The notes beneath the pieces were generated by a model that worked only from the letters and a program-made list of their open reading frames with translations, had not been told where the DNA came from and made no database searches. Shown here one piece after another: positions 35,190 to 48,605 of a DNA stretch of 64,000 bases (its first letter is position 1; each line of letters starts with the position of its first letter). Origin of the DNA: Rhodamnia argentea (lineage: Eukaryota; Streptophyta; Magnoliopsida; Myrtales; Myrtaceae); the NCBI RefSeq assembly GCF_020921035.1, contig NC_063157.1, positions 4,832,501 to 4,896,500 of the forward strand, written 5' to 3'. A program made the translations under genes and the position numbers.

Positions 35190-38100
35190 TCACCAAGGGC
35201 CAGATGAGGCACGAGGCTTCCCCTTCACAGAATTCAGGTGCTGGGTGACGAAAATGACTCCCATCACGACAATAAGACAACCAACCAGCATGCTGAAGAA
35301 GAGGGCACCGGGTTGTCTTGTCTGGACAAAGCCGTAGATTCCGTTGGAAGTTACAAGAATGAGGTCAGTCAATCCATCATTTGAGAAGTCATCACAGACA
35401 AGGGCATGAGTAGGTGGTGAAGGAAGCTCCACCGTTGCTAATATACTCCCACCAGGGGATATCAACACCGCTTCTTGATCCCCTGCGGCAAGAATAATTT
35501 CTTGATTATCATGAACCCGCAAAGAAAATGCCTTCAAGGTGGGGACCACCATGCCGCCGCCTTCCATCATCCCCGACGGAGATGGAAGATTTGACCATGT
35601 TGCACCAGTCAAGATTTGCCATTGCCATACGGCATCATGGCCATGCATGCCAGGACGGTAAGATGTGACCTGAAAAATTAAATGGGACAGCTCAGTTGTG
35701 TACTCTCAATTTCTAGAAAACAGGACTATTAATGTGCAGGCTGAAAACTGAATTCTTCCTCCATATCTGTAGTCTTTATAAAATGATTCATGATAAGATT
35801 TTGGTAACTCTAGGGAGAGGGAAAGAAGGATTCATGATAATACAGGGATTCGCTACAAAATCAAGCGAGGACGAAAGAAGTACACTTCAACAGCTTTACC
35901 CATCAGTATCTTCTGACCTTTTCAGATGCTACAATCTGTATAGTCATGGAATGGAGTACAACTTACACAAAACAGCCACCCAAATCCAATTTATGGATAT
36001 TTCCTCAATATAAGACAACAATGCACAGACAATTTTTTTAGCCAAGTTTTCAATCATTAAAAGAGAGAGTAAAAGTTATGTAGGAGCCTACCTCCCCTCG
36101 ATTCGTCAAGAAGACTACATCGCCTTGGCTTCTCTTATGATGTTTATGACCATCCTTCTTTTGTATAAGGATGGGCGTGGCAACCTCCAAAGAAGCTACC
36201 TCTGATGATCGACCGAAATTTCTTGAGTATTCTCCATATGGGAACAAGTTAAATGGGGAATGACGGCATATAGAGACATTGAAAAGTTGTTCTCTCACAG
36301 GTACTCCGGATGTCACCACAGCCCAACAGGGTCTAAGAACTTCCATCGAGCCAGAAACGACAGTCCGCTCAGCACCATGTCCCCCAACAGCCTGAAGAAA
36401 TGAAAATCTGCTCTCATTACAAATGAATCCCTATCTATAGAGCTAATTCCGCAGATATAATCATGAATTGCCATAAGGAATGCCATCTTTTAGCTGTTTG
36501 ATTTGCTTAAATAATGAATTCCTTCGTCCCAAGGGAAATGCAGAATATAGTTATGTTACGTACTTAAAGGTCTTTCATGCAATGCCTACAAAGATGTTAA
36601 ACGGAAGACCAACTTAACTCGAATAGAATCATTTTATACAGCCCCAGAAACTCTGTTATACTCATAGACAAATACCCATGTAGTGACACAAAAATATATT
36701 CAAGCTGTTACATCCAACTATGAACACAGAGATAATGATGGACAATCAAATTTGTTCAAAAGCGAAATTTCTTACCTGAACATGATCAAGAACTCCATCC
36801 CCATTGATATCAGCATGGAGGCCACCTTCCCGCAAATTAAGCTAAAGAAAACAACTCCACATCAAATCGAATAAAATGTTGATGGTAAAAAAAATATATC
36901 ATAAACATCTTTAGCTAAAAGAATGTTGATAGTACACAAAATGCATTTCATGTGTGAATCATGCACAAGTTCCTCTAAGTATTGTCTGGATTACAATCTG
37001 AAGATCTTAATCATAGAAAGCAGAGTAATTGCTGAAGGTCTGTATGAATAACGTTATCCATGTATATGGGGTTTCATCTTGTATAAAATATGGTTTGATC
37101 CATCATTCATAATTCATATCAGCCCTCGGATGCCTTTGCTGGCAATTACAAATTGGTGCGATAATAAAGAGTCATAAGAATCTAGAACTAAAGATCCATC
37201 AAGATTTGTAATTAGTTCCATGTACTGCTTTTTAAACACAAATTGAAACTCAAGTTATAGAAATAACCGCACTCAACATCAACAATAAGATTAAGGAAAG
37301 GAGAAAACGTGACGCAACCACAGGAATTCTTCTAATAGATTAAAGGGCATGGAGTACTCTAAGCATGAGATTTACACATACGAAGTGATTTTTCTTGTCC
37401 ATGAAAAAATTGGGTCTACCCAAGAAGAGGATAAAAGCTGGCAATATATATAGGTTATCACTTAGATCAGGGGACTTCACATAAACAACTCCATCAGTAT
37501 CTTGCAGTAAATTTTGAGATGAAGTCAGTTGATGCATGATATCTGTAACTTCCATTAGTACCTTACAAATGGTCCGTCCAGAAGCCAAGTGGACAGCTTC
37601 TATTCCTTCTTCTTGATGAGCCACAACAACATTAGGAACCCACCAGAGCTGTGTGTGATTTGTTATAGTAGGAATGTAGTTCATTGGCTGCACTAAATCA
37701 AGAATATAGGTTACCTCAGGAGATCCAGTGATTACATCACCATATTAAATGCTCCCACTAGCCTATAAAATAGAAAAGTCCTCCAATTCATAAAAATTAT
37801 AAGCGAGAAAGAAATCAAACTCAATTTTACGTCCTAAAACATATCATTCCAATATCTAGGCTAAGTACCTAGTGTAACCTACTCTGAGTCGACATATTCA
37901 TCCAGAGATCGAGTGTACAATTCAAGGCCCGACTAGCTCGAGCATCTACCATAATGTCAGCAAAAAGAGTTCAATTTACTATTTCATAAATATGCATCAC
38001 GTTTCTATGCCAAAAATGGAAAGCACATGTAGTAGTAGCCAAATAAACTTAATTATCTTTTTCGACACTTGCTAAAGATGAACAATAAAGAAAGCGTGAG

Positions 38101-41100
38101 CCAATAAGGCATCGGACGAGTTGGTGAGACGCCTGGACCTTAGACAGTTAAACCGATGAGGTCCTAGGTTCGACTACCGGCGACCACGTCTTGGGGGACT
38201 TACCTGGTGGTATTGTCAAAAACCCTCACCATCTCGAGGAATAGTCCATTGCACGTGAGAAACCTCGGTTATTAAAAAAAAAGAAAAAGAAAAAAACTGT
38301 GCTATTGCTAACAGAACATAAAGATGTACAAGTGGTGGGCCCAAGATCCGAGACAAATCAAAAAGTATAGCATACCAATGAGAAACAAGAGATACTATGT
38401 TTGACTGGAATTAATTTCCCGTAAATATCATATTCCATAACCATTTTACGAATGTCTAGTCCTTATTTTACCGAGTGGATTAAAAGACTAGTACCTGGAT
38501 GGATATTTGAAGCACCCATATTTCCCCTCTTCCTCACTAATTTCTACAGAATATCCGATCCACTACTCTGTTTAATTCTGGGATCCAGAGCATTAAACTA
38601 AGTCACTTTACAGCCTCTAAACAACAAAGTAATAAACAAACCATCTAAACTCTCTCCAGAAGGAATCTTGCTGATGCAATGACAGTAACAAGCACTCAAG
38701 GATGTGCACTCATAAACAATGAGAAGTATGAACTATATAAAGCATGTTCCAAGAAGTTTAATTGCACATCATATTTATGTACGGATTACCTTCTTAGATT
38801 TTGCGGAACCAGCCATATTTGCGGCCTTTTCAATGAACTTTGAAATCTTCTTGGTTGAGTCTTTCCCTGGAGGATGGTTTTCCTCAGGCTTGTGATAGGG
38901 GTAATTAGTAGTTTTCCCCGAAGTTTTCTTCAGTGTTTTTCTTTTGTGCCGTCTGAAGTGAGACAACTTTAATGAAGTGTCTTCTCTCCTGTCCTATAAA
39001 GAGACGTTTGTTTTCAGTAGCACCACAACTGAGACACACAATAACAAGGAGAAAAGGCCAAAGGACTCCATAAACTTACCCAATGATGCGGCATAATTCC
39101 CAAAACTGATTCTCTGAATTCCCTGCACTGGAACTGTAACATAGTGGCGTCTATTAGAGCTTGTCAGCGAAATGGCAAAGCAGGTCATACTCAGGGTCCA
39201 AACAACAGTTAAAAAAACACCCCGCCAAGTTATACATGCACATGAAGGACCACCAATTTCCCATTAGGAGTCGGTCAGATCTAATAATCAGAACTCATTG
39301 CTATGTGGGCAAGATTAAATAAAAGGTCATACCAATTAGACAAGTGACCTTAATATACTCCTATAATAATCAAATCATAAGTCCTCAATGTATGTCAGAA
39401 CTTCGTCAATTAGACCCTAGACTTATCTTTACAAAGATTACAGTAATTTGCAAATGGCATGCTACACTGCATCCTAAGCCAAGTGCCACCTGCCACTGTC
39501 AAATATTATAGACATATGCTTTCGTGCAATAGCAGTTACAGGAGGCTTCCACAATGAATATTTAAGGTATTTAGTAAGATATGGGCTTTTTTTGGGGGGG
39601 TAGGGGGGGGTCGAAATATAAGATATGGGTTGAACAGTATATAAACTTGACGCACACAATGAGAACATAGAGACCCAATCAAACCACCAATCTGCGTCCA
39701 GAATGACAATGAAATTGGTAAAAGGAATGGCAGAAAGTCATGTTGAAAGGGCATTAAAGCTATGGAAAATTCGTTGCAGGGGTATACATTGCTAATGTAT
39801 TAGTTGGCATGAAGAAAGAGCTACTTCAAGAGATGCAACCTGATAGTAAAGCTAAAGCTTCAAAAGATACCTCTCCAGGGTGATGACTGTTCATTGCATG
39901 AACATCAAGCTTGTAGTTATGCTGCGGTATCAACTGTGATGGATCTGAGGAATGCGCTTCAATATTCTGGGCAACATAACCAAAAAAAAAAAATTATGTG
40001 AGAAGAACTGGAAGAAAATGTTACATATAGTAAAGTGCCACCAGCTTACAAAAGCTGAGTCAGATCTTTCTCAGCAATGTTAATGGTTCTTCAGATACAA
40101 CAGAATACATATCAATAAAAGATACCCTACAAGCGGAGAAGACAATAGAAGAAGATAACCATATTCAAAAGGGCAAGTCTTCTCCAAATTATCATTAAGA
40201 AGAGCATAAAAAAAAGAGAAATGTCATGAAATGGAAAATCAATATATAAAGGAGAAATTACCTCATTCTTTCTGCTCCATCTAAGTTGACCAGATTTTCC
40301 AGCAAAAGCATAAAATGCAAAGTGACGCAGATCAACAGTGCCAGCATTTTCAGAGGCCTAGACATGTTGAACAGAAGATTAAAGTCCTTGCCTAAAGACT
40401 GACCTCAACTTTGACGGCAAGGCTCATGACTGTCAAAGAAAAAGAGGATAAAAAAGGTATCACCTCTTTTTCAGTAGCACTTCTTCGATGCAGGTCAGCA
40501 TTCTTCTCTGATGTCCCAATCTCTTCCAAAGGATCCATGAGATGCTATTTACAACCAGGAAAGGAATAAAGATTATGTCAGTCCAATGAAAAGCCTTAGA
40601 TATCATAGTGACCATAAGAAAGAGGGTGAAGGGCTAGGACCAAGGCAATTGTCATTGAAAGACAGGCCCCTTAGCCCTTGCAAATACAGAATGGGGAAAA
40701 ACTAGTACATGGAAGATCTTCATAAAAGTGATAAAGAAAGGATTTGATGAACATGAATCAAAGTAATGAGCAAAGATAAGTAAAAGCCAGAAGAATTCCA
40801 TAGTAATCCCAGAAAGAGAAAAAGGCAGAAGAACTCCTGCCAGAGTTCTATACTAAGTAATAATATGATTTACGAGTTTATAACCGCCTGCCCCTCGCCA
40901 TTGGCTATTTGGAAGTTTCACTAAATAAAGAAGAAGAAGAAGAAGAAGAAGAAGAAGAAGAAGAAGAAGAAGAAGATACATGAGGCTGCGCTTCCATCCT
41001 CCCACCAACAATTACTAAACCCGAATCCCCATGCTTGAGAGTATAATTGCTAATTGAGATTGCTATCTCTCGGTGGTGGGCATTATGAGGAAAATCTTCC

Positions 41101-42858
41101 TGCCAAATAGCCCCAAAAATGAATCAGACCTTTGCCTGAGTACTTTCATGATATTAGAGAATGAAACAACTAGGGGTATCCAAGTCAAAATGGTACGTAC
41201 CTGCAAATTTTCTTCCCATAGTTTCTTTAGATTGTGATCAAAGCACATGACAGACCATCCTGAGGTAACTACAACCAAGACTTGCTTCTGTGGTTGCCCC
41301 TGCTTGTAATTTCGATCAATCACACCCGTTGCCATGGCTACAGGGCGTCGCACTGAGGCAATCCGGATCTTATCAGGCATCAAAGTGACCTCTGCAAGGA
41401 CACGTGCTTCACTAAATCCCTCATCGACCCGCCTAGTGTGGGGCTCCAAAACCTAGAACATCCGCCATAATATTAAATGAAAAACAAATAAAGGACCGAT
41501 GTTGTTGTCTCCAACATCCTGCATTTTGGAGAATTTGCTGTAAAGACATTTTCAATCAAATTGGTAATTAGCGTACTTAAGAAAAACTAGTGCAGCAAAA
41601 CATTTCTTGGTCAAAGCATTAAAAAAAGTAAAATTCCAGAAACGGCTATCGCTTTTCTAGAGGAGATGCTGGTTCTCCCCAAAGAAAATAGAAAGCGTTC
41701 TGCTCAAGTAACTTATTATTCCAGCTCCATCATCATCACCATCGGCAAACCATAATCACCAATACCACCAGATCCACCACCATATGTGTCCGCCATTGCC
41801 TATTGACCACCTTTGTCATTGCTGCCGCGACACCATCACCATCAGGCAGCTGCAGCAGCCACCACAGCGACCAGCTCATTCCAGTTGATGGCAGTCTCCA
41901 AACTGCCTCCACACCACCTGACTAGGCAGCCATTTTGTCGCCACCATGCAAACCAATCCACCTTGCACGTGGTTATCAACTACTAAAGTTTACATAGACA
42001 TTTCCACCCAAAAACAGCTTATTTCGATGCAGCACCACCCTAAAATCTACCGTTAGATGCCCATGCTCATAAAGAATTCTTACGTCAATTGCACTGAAAG
42101 TATGATCAGTCCTATGAAGAAAGTCACACATCTTCCACTAAGAAAGCTGGAGTCAGGCGACACAGAGAAATAATTGGGGAGACAAACAGAAACGCAAAAG
42201 GTCGGGATTGATCACGCTCATGCTTGGCCAAAATCTTCATCGTTCTAACGCCAAAGTTACCTCAACAATCAACGCAAGGAATAGAATAAAAACCACCATA
42301 GACACGGTGCAACTAGACACACAGTAGGAAAAAGACCTGAATTTTGGCGTCGTGAGTGGCGACGAGAACCTCCTTCTTGCCGTCCCCATTGAGATCAGCC
42401 ACGATTGGAGGAGGGAGACGCTCGGCTTCGTACTTGATCGGATAATCGTCCAACAAATGAAACCACGCCTCCCTGAACGAGAAATCACCTTCGTGCTACA
42501 CAAGCCCGATACTCAACCAGGATCAGAAGACAACCAAAACCAAGAGCAAATTCATCACAAGAACTGAAGCAATCAAAGTTGTCCGTCACCACGCGGCAAT
42601 CCTATCCCGCTCAATCACCACGAACCCAGCGGGTAATCGCTCCGGCGGATCGAAAACGCCCAAAGCGAATGCAAAGATTGCACACAGAGTGACAGGCATA
42701 CAGCGCAAGAGCAGTAAAACGTGGAAATGAGAACAAAAAAAAAAAAAAAAGCACGAAACGAAATGAGGAAGGAAGGAGAAGCTCGTGGATCGAACCTGGA
42801 GAGAGAAGAAGATGGCGAAAGCTGAGAGCATGAGGATGGCTAAATCTCGCTTCCTCAT
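35190..42858 (-). CDS. FG-GAP repeat-containing membrane protein
   Basis: Homologue of the conserved plant FG-GAP protein represented by Arabidopsis At3g51050; its function is unknown. Twelve exons on the minus strand: 42858-42796, 42495-42337, 41452-41201, 40544-40464, 40357-40262, 39966-39871, 39133-39080, 38993-38790, 37687-37562, 36841-36776, 36391-36092 and 35669-35190. All are joined in phase 0 and give 658 residues, slightly shorter than the Arabidopsis protein as I remember it. Residues 1-21 (MRKRDLAILMLSAFAIFFSL) look like a signal peptide. Acidic Ca-binding-like blades are visible: VADLNGDGKKEVLVATHD (about 53-70), ADINGDGVLDHVQ (387-399) and CDDFSNDGLTDLILVTSNG (591-609). A lysine-rich stretch is encoded by exon 8. 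Residues 621-641 (ALFFSMLVGCLIVVMGVIF) are a transmembrane helix with a short basic tail, so a lumenal or extracellular beta-propeller-like domain is inferred. Confidence 0.9.
38108..38290 (+). mobile_element. tRNA-derived SINE, copy 1 (intron 8 of FG-GAP gene)
   Basis: A 180-bp element with pol III box A-like GAGTTGGTGAGA (38118-38129) and box B-like GGTTCGACTACC (38168-38179), a conserved body (TTGCACGTGAGAAACCTCGG) and an A-rich tail from about 38273. It matches a second copy at 44258. It lies antisense to the host gene. No clear target-site duplication. Confidence 0.8.
40928..40976. repeat. (GAA)n microsatellite in FG-GAP intron 3
   Basis: About 16 GAA units in the intron between the exons ending at 41201 and starting at 40544. 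Confidence 0.92.
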
Positions 42859-44257
42859 CGTGAATTACCCTCGATTTTGTCGCTCCAAGATCGACCATAC
42901 AGAGACTTGCAGCTACTTCTAGCGAGCAGAGCAGAGCAGAGCGAAGAGAGAGACAAGGTCGCGGGGGTTTGGACTATGAGTCCGTCTGTCTCAGTCCAAA
43001 AACGGCATGTCGCAGCAGTTTACTACGTCGAGATCAATGGGCTTGGGCCTCGAGTTTTCTGGTTCCGAAGAGCGAATTGCACTGCGTGACAACTTGTTGA
43101 AATTTACGACAAAAAAAAAAAAAAAGTTGTTGAAATTACTGACGAAAATAATTTATGTTTAAATTTTATAAACTATTGAGAATTTTTTTAGACACTAAAT
43201 AATTATCAAATCTTGAATTCTGAAAGTCATTAGCAAAGACCACTGCGAACAAACTGTCAAAGTAACGGAAAAATCCGTTTCTTGATTTGTTTTTAAGATG
43301 TAAATGGTTAATTTATGATTTTGGATATTCATTAATTTGAGATGCAAATGAAAGATTTATTAGGAACAATTTTAGGTTTTTTTTTTTATATATCATTTAA
43401 CTTTTTTTATTTGAGCTAGATGTGTGTGATTTTACTATTAAAGGCGTTAAATTTTTACAAATATTAGGATGTTCACCTTTAAAGTCCTAAAAATGTTTAA
43501 TTGAATTTCCAAGAATAATATTTTAACTTCTAGGTTGTGTTTATTGGACTTTTCCATAGGACAGGACATAGGCGGGATCGTACAAAAAAAAAGAGATTTC
43601 TAATATCTTGCCCAATGTTTGATGAATATATGGACAACCAAGATAGATTGAATGTCGATGTAATACTTCTTGCAGAAGTCCAAGTTGACCGTTTAGATCT
43701 TTGAGCCCCTGCAGAAGTCCAAGTTGACCGTTTAAGATTTTGGGCATGGAGCTCCTCGGTGGCTCAGGTCGAGTCGAGGCCGGCCATGGATGATGGAGCT
43801 CCTCCTTGTCCGAGATTGAGTCGAGCTCGTCACCACGACGAACCATGTCGGTGGTAAGATGCGAAGCTTAGTCGAAGCCTATGGGTGGCGGTCATGGGTG
43901 ATCGGGTCGAGGGACAAGGAAGAGATATGAGTGCGATGCATGCTCTGCCCACATTTATCCCACCCTTTACATGGAATTATTTTACTCTCGTAATATGTCT
44001 CTTATATCCGGCCTTGTCATAAAATGAACATCAATTAAACAAATATCATATCCCGACTATTATTCAAGCTATAAAAAAAATCTAACTTTCCCCTCAAAAT
44101 CCGATCAAAATATATTTCCATATTCTCGATGCTAAAAGGAGACTCTTTTTTTTTTCCTTCTTCCTCGTGAAGCTCCCACATCTCCTAAAGAGTTCCAAAC
44201 CATCCCAAGATTTCCATTCAGACATTGGAAAACCTTAACTACAACAACATAATAAGC
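42859..44257. other. Intergenic DNA upstream of the FG-GAP gene
   Basis: 42859-42990 is the GC-richer leader and promoter side of the FG-GAP gene. Beyond 43090 the DNA is AT-rich without recognised coding. It contains a short tandem repeat at 43671-43734. Confidence 0.4.
43671..43734. repeat. Short tandem duplication (39-bp period)
   Basis: TGCAGAAGTCCAAGTTGACC plus GTTTA occurs at 43671-43695 and again at 43710-43734, separated by 14 bases. Confidence 0.85.
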
Positions 44258-44439
44258 TCAAATGAAGCGTCGAACGAGTTGGTGAGATGTCTGGACCTTA
44301 GACGGTTAAAATAATGAAGTCCTAAGTTCGACTCCCGGCGATCACGTTTTGGAAGACTTATATGGTGTTATTGGCAAAAACCTCTACCATTCCGAGAAAT
44401 AATCCATTGCACGTGAAAAACCTCGGTTATAAAAAAAAT
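44258..44439 (+). mobile_element. tRNA-derived SINE, copy 2, with 12-bp target-site duplication
   Basis: Same family as 38108-38290: ACGAGTTGGTGAGATG (box A region), AGTTCGACTCCCGG (box B, near 44325-44338), TTGCACGTGAAAAACCTCGG and a terminal A run. It is flanked by the direct repeat AACATAATAAGC at 44246-44257 and 44440-44451, direct evidence of target-primed retroposition. Confidence 0.9.
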
Positions 44440-44963
44440 AACATAATAAGCAAAATTGTCAAAATACTAATTAATGTGACGTAAGGCAGAATGAAGAGAT
44501 GACAACATCATGATCACGGGCATGCACGCATTCTACTTCTCAACGCGGCAAAGCATCATATTCCATGCCCCACCCTTTCTTTCAAATTGCGTAAATATTA
44601 TAGAGTTGCCAAACGAGCGGTTTCGGTCGCGTTCGAGGGTACCGAAAAAGAATCCGGACTGAATTAGATCATTCAATATATATTGATCTCATTTTTATGC
44701 ACTACTATTTTAACGAGCCATACCTAACTCGACCCAATTCGCACCTAACTAGACTCAACCTTCAACCCTTAGCAATTTTTCCCTTTGAACATGGAAAATA
44801 GCATATCGACAACAAAAGCCAATCAATGCAAAATAAATTAAACACGAAAAAATAGTAAAAAAATAAGAAATAATTGGACAAAATTAGGCTACCAGATCAA
44901 GACCAAATCCGATTGTAATTTCAGCCTCATTTTCCCCTCTTCTCATAACATTTGACTTGACTA

Positions 44964-45651
44964 TGGGCCTATTTGGTTAAGCTTTGAAGAAATGTCCTTG
45001 GCAAAATGCAAATATTTTTGGGCTAAAGGGAATTTCCAAAATGCAAATAATGTCTAGCAAATATATTTTAAAAAACACGTTGAAAAGTAACTTTGACATA
45101 AATGCCGTTCGGTAAAAAAATATCTTTATAAATAATTCAATTTTTTAATTATTTTTTAGATATTTCATTTTTTAATCACTGTCTTTAAATTTTTTGCCTT
45201 TTTTTTCCTTCTTGAATTTCTTCTCGGCCGGTCGTCGTATACGATGGCGGCCGGTGTCCAACCACAGACTAGGCTCGGCTCCGACAAGGCGGAGGCTTAC
45301 GTTGCCGGGCCACATGTCATGGCCGATTGTCGGCTGGCCACCATTGCCAAGGTCGATGGTCGGCGGAGGAAGGAGGAGAAAAGAAAAAGATAAATAGAAA
45401 ATAAAGAACAAAGAAAATAAAGAAGAAAATAAAAAGATTAAAAAAATAAAAAAATTGTAGTTTATTTCCGAAAATGTAACCTTTTAAAGTATCTCCAGAG
45501 TTACTTTGAGACGAAGGCCTTTAGGAGCTTTTGAAAATGCATATTGCATTTCTTCGAAGTTGAGCATAAAATAAACTAAACGCTATTTGCATTTGGTCAA
45601 GAGCCTTTAAAGTCTCAAAATCCCTTCCAAATGCTAAACCAAACAGGTCCT
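44964..45651. mobile_element. PIF/Harbinger-type MITE, family B copy 2 (diverged), GC-rich core
   Basis: Ends GGGCCTATTTGGTTAAGCTT and AATGCTAAACCAAACAGGTC are inverted and related to the 13582 element; subterminal TCCTTGGCAAAATGCAAATA also matches. The centre (45225-45375) is a GC-rich block flanked by AT-rich, poly-purine and poly-pyrimidine arms. No intact target-site duplication is seen. Confidence 0.7.
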
Positions 45652-46309
45652 AAGCGACACACATGCACAACACTAGTGATGTAGTCTCAGCCTTCTCCTT
45701 CATTCTATCCACTTATTGGTTCGATCAGAGTTGAAGACGGATACAAAAAGTGGGTTCAAACCAAAACAAGGAGAAGTCGTCTTGAATTTGTTCTTCAAAG
45801 GGTGCCCAAAAAAAGAAAAAGAAAAACAGCAAAGTTAAGGAAAAAAGAGCTCCGGATACGAACCATCAAGCGTATGATCAATCCCGTATGAATTCTCTCA
45901 TCTACATTCGATTTCGAGTCAAATTTAACCATTCAATTGGCCATCAATCATTCTCGATTGGTTTTAAATTAGGACCATCGAATTTCCGGCAATCACGTCC
46001 TCGTAGAAGTTCACGTTTACACACGCATATGTCATGTTCCAATGAAGAGAAAATCAATGGCCCGAGAAAAAGAACGGTCGAAAATATTCTCGCATGGAGA
46101 TGGATTTCCTCGTTGTCCCTCTTTTTGCTCCTTTACAGCTAGCTTGGCTTCGCTACCGACCGTTCCCGACGTTGCATGGGAATGGGGAATCCCCGTGGTC
46201 CTGCACATTCCCAAGACTTCCCCACCGTTTTGGCTTGGGTGGCTGAATCGTAATTTCCGTCCCGAGCGAGGGCCATTTCCAAAACTCCCCAGCGGCCATC
46301 TTCTCTCCC
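45652..46309. other. Intergenic DNA and promoter of the thioredoxin h gene
   Basis: No gene recognised. GC content rises after 46100 toward the thioredoxin h core promoter. Confidence 0.4.
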
Positions 46310-46317
46310 TATTTAAA
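46310..46317 (+). promoter_or_regulatory. Candidate TATA box of thioredoxin h
   Basis: TATTTAAA lies 110 bases before the thioredoxin ATG in an otherwise GC-rich stretch, which would leave a 5' leader of about 80 bases. Confidence 0.5.
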
Positions 46318-46426
46318 CTCGACAGGACGGCGCACCGAAACCGAAAGAAGCACGGCAAGCGCACACCGAACGAATCTTCTCGCGAGGCTTGCGTAGTGCT
46401 TCTCCGAGAGCGAAGAGGGAGCGGAA

Positions 46427-48474
46427 ATGGCGGCGGAGGAGGGACAGGTGATCGGCTGCCACACCGTCGGGTCTTGGACCGAGCAAATCCAGAAGGGCAA
46501 CGAGCCCGACAAGCTGGTACCTTTTTCTTTTTGTCATCTTATTTGCTTTCTTCTTGCTCACGTTTGCTTTGATGTCTGAAGGTGAATGTGGGTTTGACGG
46601 TGGTTTCGTTTTCTCGATTTTTCGCAACCTCGGATGCGTGATCTCCCTGTTGTTGAAATTGCGAGTTTCCGGGTTTTTTTTTTTATGGGGTTGGGGGTCG
46701 GTTGATCATCGTGAGACGCTGGGTTTTGGCTTTGATTCAGGCGTACTCGATTCGTCGACGGATTATTACATGAATGAGTAGTGATTTCGAATAATCATGT
46801 CTCTGTGCTTGATGATTTTTTTCCAATTTTTACCACGACATCTGTGAATTCTCCGAAGGGATCCATCCATGCGATTCGTTGGCTTGTTAGTAAGCACTTA
46901 AATCTGTGTTCATTGATGCAAATCTATCTGATTCTGCAAGGTTCGTTCATAGTTGCAACGCTATTTCTCACGTGATTGTCAAGTGAACTGCTTTTTGGAC
47001 TCTGGCTTGGGAGCGGTTTACTTCATCCACAGGGTCTTTACTTTTTATATCGCTGTTTCTCCCGTGACTCCTGCACTGGTTTAGCTTAACAGAAGAGGTT
47101 AAAGAGGGGGCAAACCTGTAGATTTAGAGGGTTTCGACCTGCAATGATCCACATGGAAAATGCTGGCTTAGCATTGAGTCATGGTCCACAATGAGAAGTC
47201 TTGCTCTATGCAAATGGTATTCGATGGACCGCTCCCTAGATTGGACTGTCCTTGTATTGTCCTTTTGTTCTCTCTGTTATACCCATCTGATAGATGCATA
47301 TTAAAGTGAATAATGATATCATCCGTGATAGACCAAGTCCACATAAGGAAAAAAAAAATATGTACTTGAAGAGCTTACATGTTAAAGTTAGTTATGACGA
47401 AAATAAGTGTCACCTAGCGGCGTTGTCACCTTTCAATGGAGCGGTCAAGGCACAGTGGAATTGAGTCTGGATGAGGTAAAGTACGATAGGAAGTGGCTTG
47501 CAATTGATAAGCTGTGATCTGGAAAAATATTCTGTATACTTGTGAGAAGAACGTGGGAACACACTCCTTTTCTTAGTCAATTCGTGTTGATGTTCGATGC
47601 CTATGTGGTTAGTCACGCCAAATTCCCTCTCTAGGAGCAAATCAGTTGGTTGCTAGTAGTCCTTGCCATGTCGTGCCACAGAAATGCCGTATGACATTCG
47701 ACAAATACAAAACTGATTCCCATGCCATTGCCATCTGCATATTTTGAACTGCAGATGTCTCCAATATGCCAATCGATGGATGACCTACTAGTCTATCATC
47801 CAGCTTGTTTTTAAATATCCTCCCTAGACATCTAGGCGATGGAATGTTGTTTCAAAGTCATACTGGCTCACAGGTGTTCTTGCACTTATACAGAATGAGA
47901 ATATGGATACCCTTTAGTTTTCTAAAAGCGATTTAGAGGGTGTTGTGACAGGTGAGTAGCTTCCAAAAAATCAAAAACAAATTTGAGGCCAAGAGGGTCC
48001 TGCTTCTTTTGTTTCAGAGAGTCCTTTCTTTCTTTTTGCTGCGTTAAAGCTCTGGGTCCTGTTTCAGATTCTTATAGATGATGATTTGTGCTTTAATTGA
48101 TGCAGGTGGTTGTGGACTTCACTGCTTCATGGTGCGGACCGTGTCGCTTTATTGCACCTTTCCTGGCAGAGCTGGCCAAGAAATTCCCCAGCATCCTTTT
48201 CCTCAAGGTCGATGTGGACGAGCTGAAGGTAAAGTAAAATTCCATCTCATATGGAACCAAGATTGTTTTCCCACTTCCTCCATCCTCCCGGTGCAGATGA
48301 ATTGCGGGACTAATTAGTGTGCATTTGCAGCAAGTCGCTCAAGAATGGGCTGTGGAGGCGATGCCGACCTTCATGTTCGTGAAAGGGGGGAAGATCGTGG
48401 ACAAGGTGGTCGGAGCTAAGAAAGACGATCTTCAGCAGACCATCTCCAAGCATGTGGCTACTGCTTCCGCCTAA
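46427..48474 (+). CDS. Thioredoxin h-type
   Basis: Cytosolic thiol-disulfide reductase, normally reduced by NADPH-thioredoxin reductase. Exons 46427-46516, 48106-48228 and 48331-48474 join in phase 0 to give 118 residues, the usual Trx h1 length. The active site W39-C40-G41-P42-C43 sits in [20 protein letters not shown], and the cis-Pro in [13 protein letters not shown] (Pro83). The N-terminus [12 protein letters not shown] lacks a transit peptide, and Cys11 is typical of h-type proteins of subgroup I. Intron 1 is long (1.6 kb), with no recognised element. A TATA-like box is upstream and an AATAAA at 48600 downstream. Divergent from the FG-GAP gene about 3.6 kb away. The family is certain; the specific h isoform is not assigned. 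Confidence 0.95.
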
Positions 48475-48599
48475 TCACGCGGGTTTGCAGGTTGTCTTTC
48501 GAAGGAGGCTTTGGAACAAGCTGAAATCTGCACTAGTATACTACAAACGCTAGATGATATGTTAGTAACTTTTATGTCCGCAGTATTACAGTCATGATG

Positions 48600-48605
48600 A
48601 ATAAA
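48600..48605 (+). terminator. Polyadenylation signal of thioredoxin h
   Basis: AATAAA 126 bases after the thioredoxin stop codon, in a T-rich 3' flank. Confidence 0.5.

Noticed and set aside
38108-38180. Possible tRNA gene, because of box A and box B
   Set aside because: No complete cloverleaf can be drawn, and the sequence continues into a conserved body with an A-tail present in a second copy, so it is a SINE.
46032-46627. Overlapping ORFs in the thioredoxin h promoter and exon 1 region
   Set aside because: They overlap the clear thioredoxin h first exon and its GC-rich promoter in other frames or the other strand.
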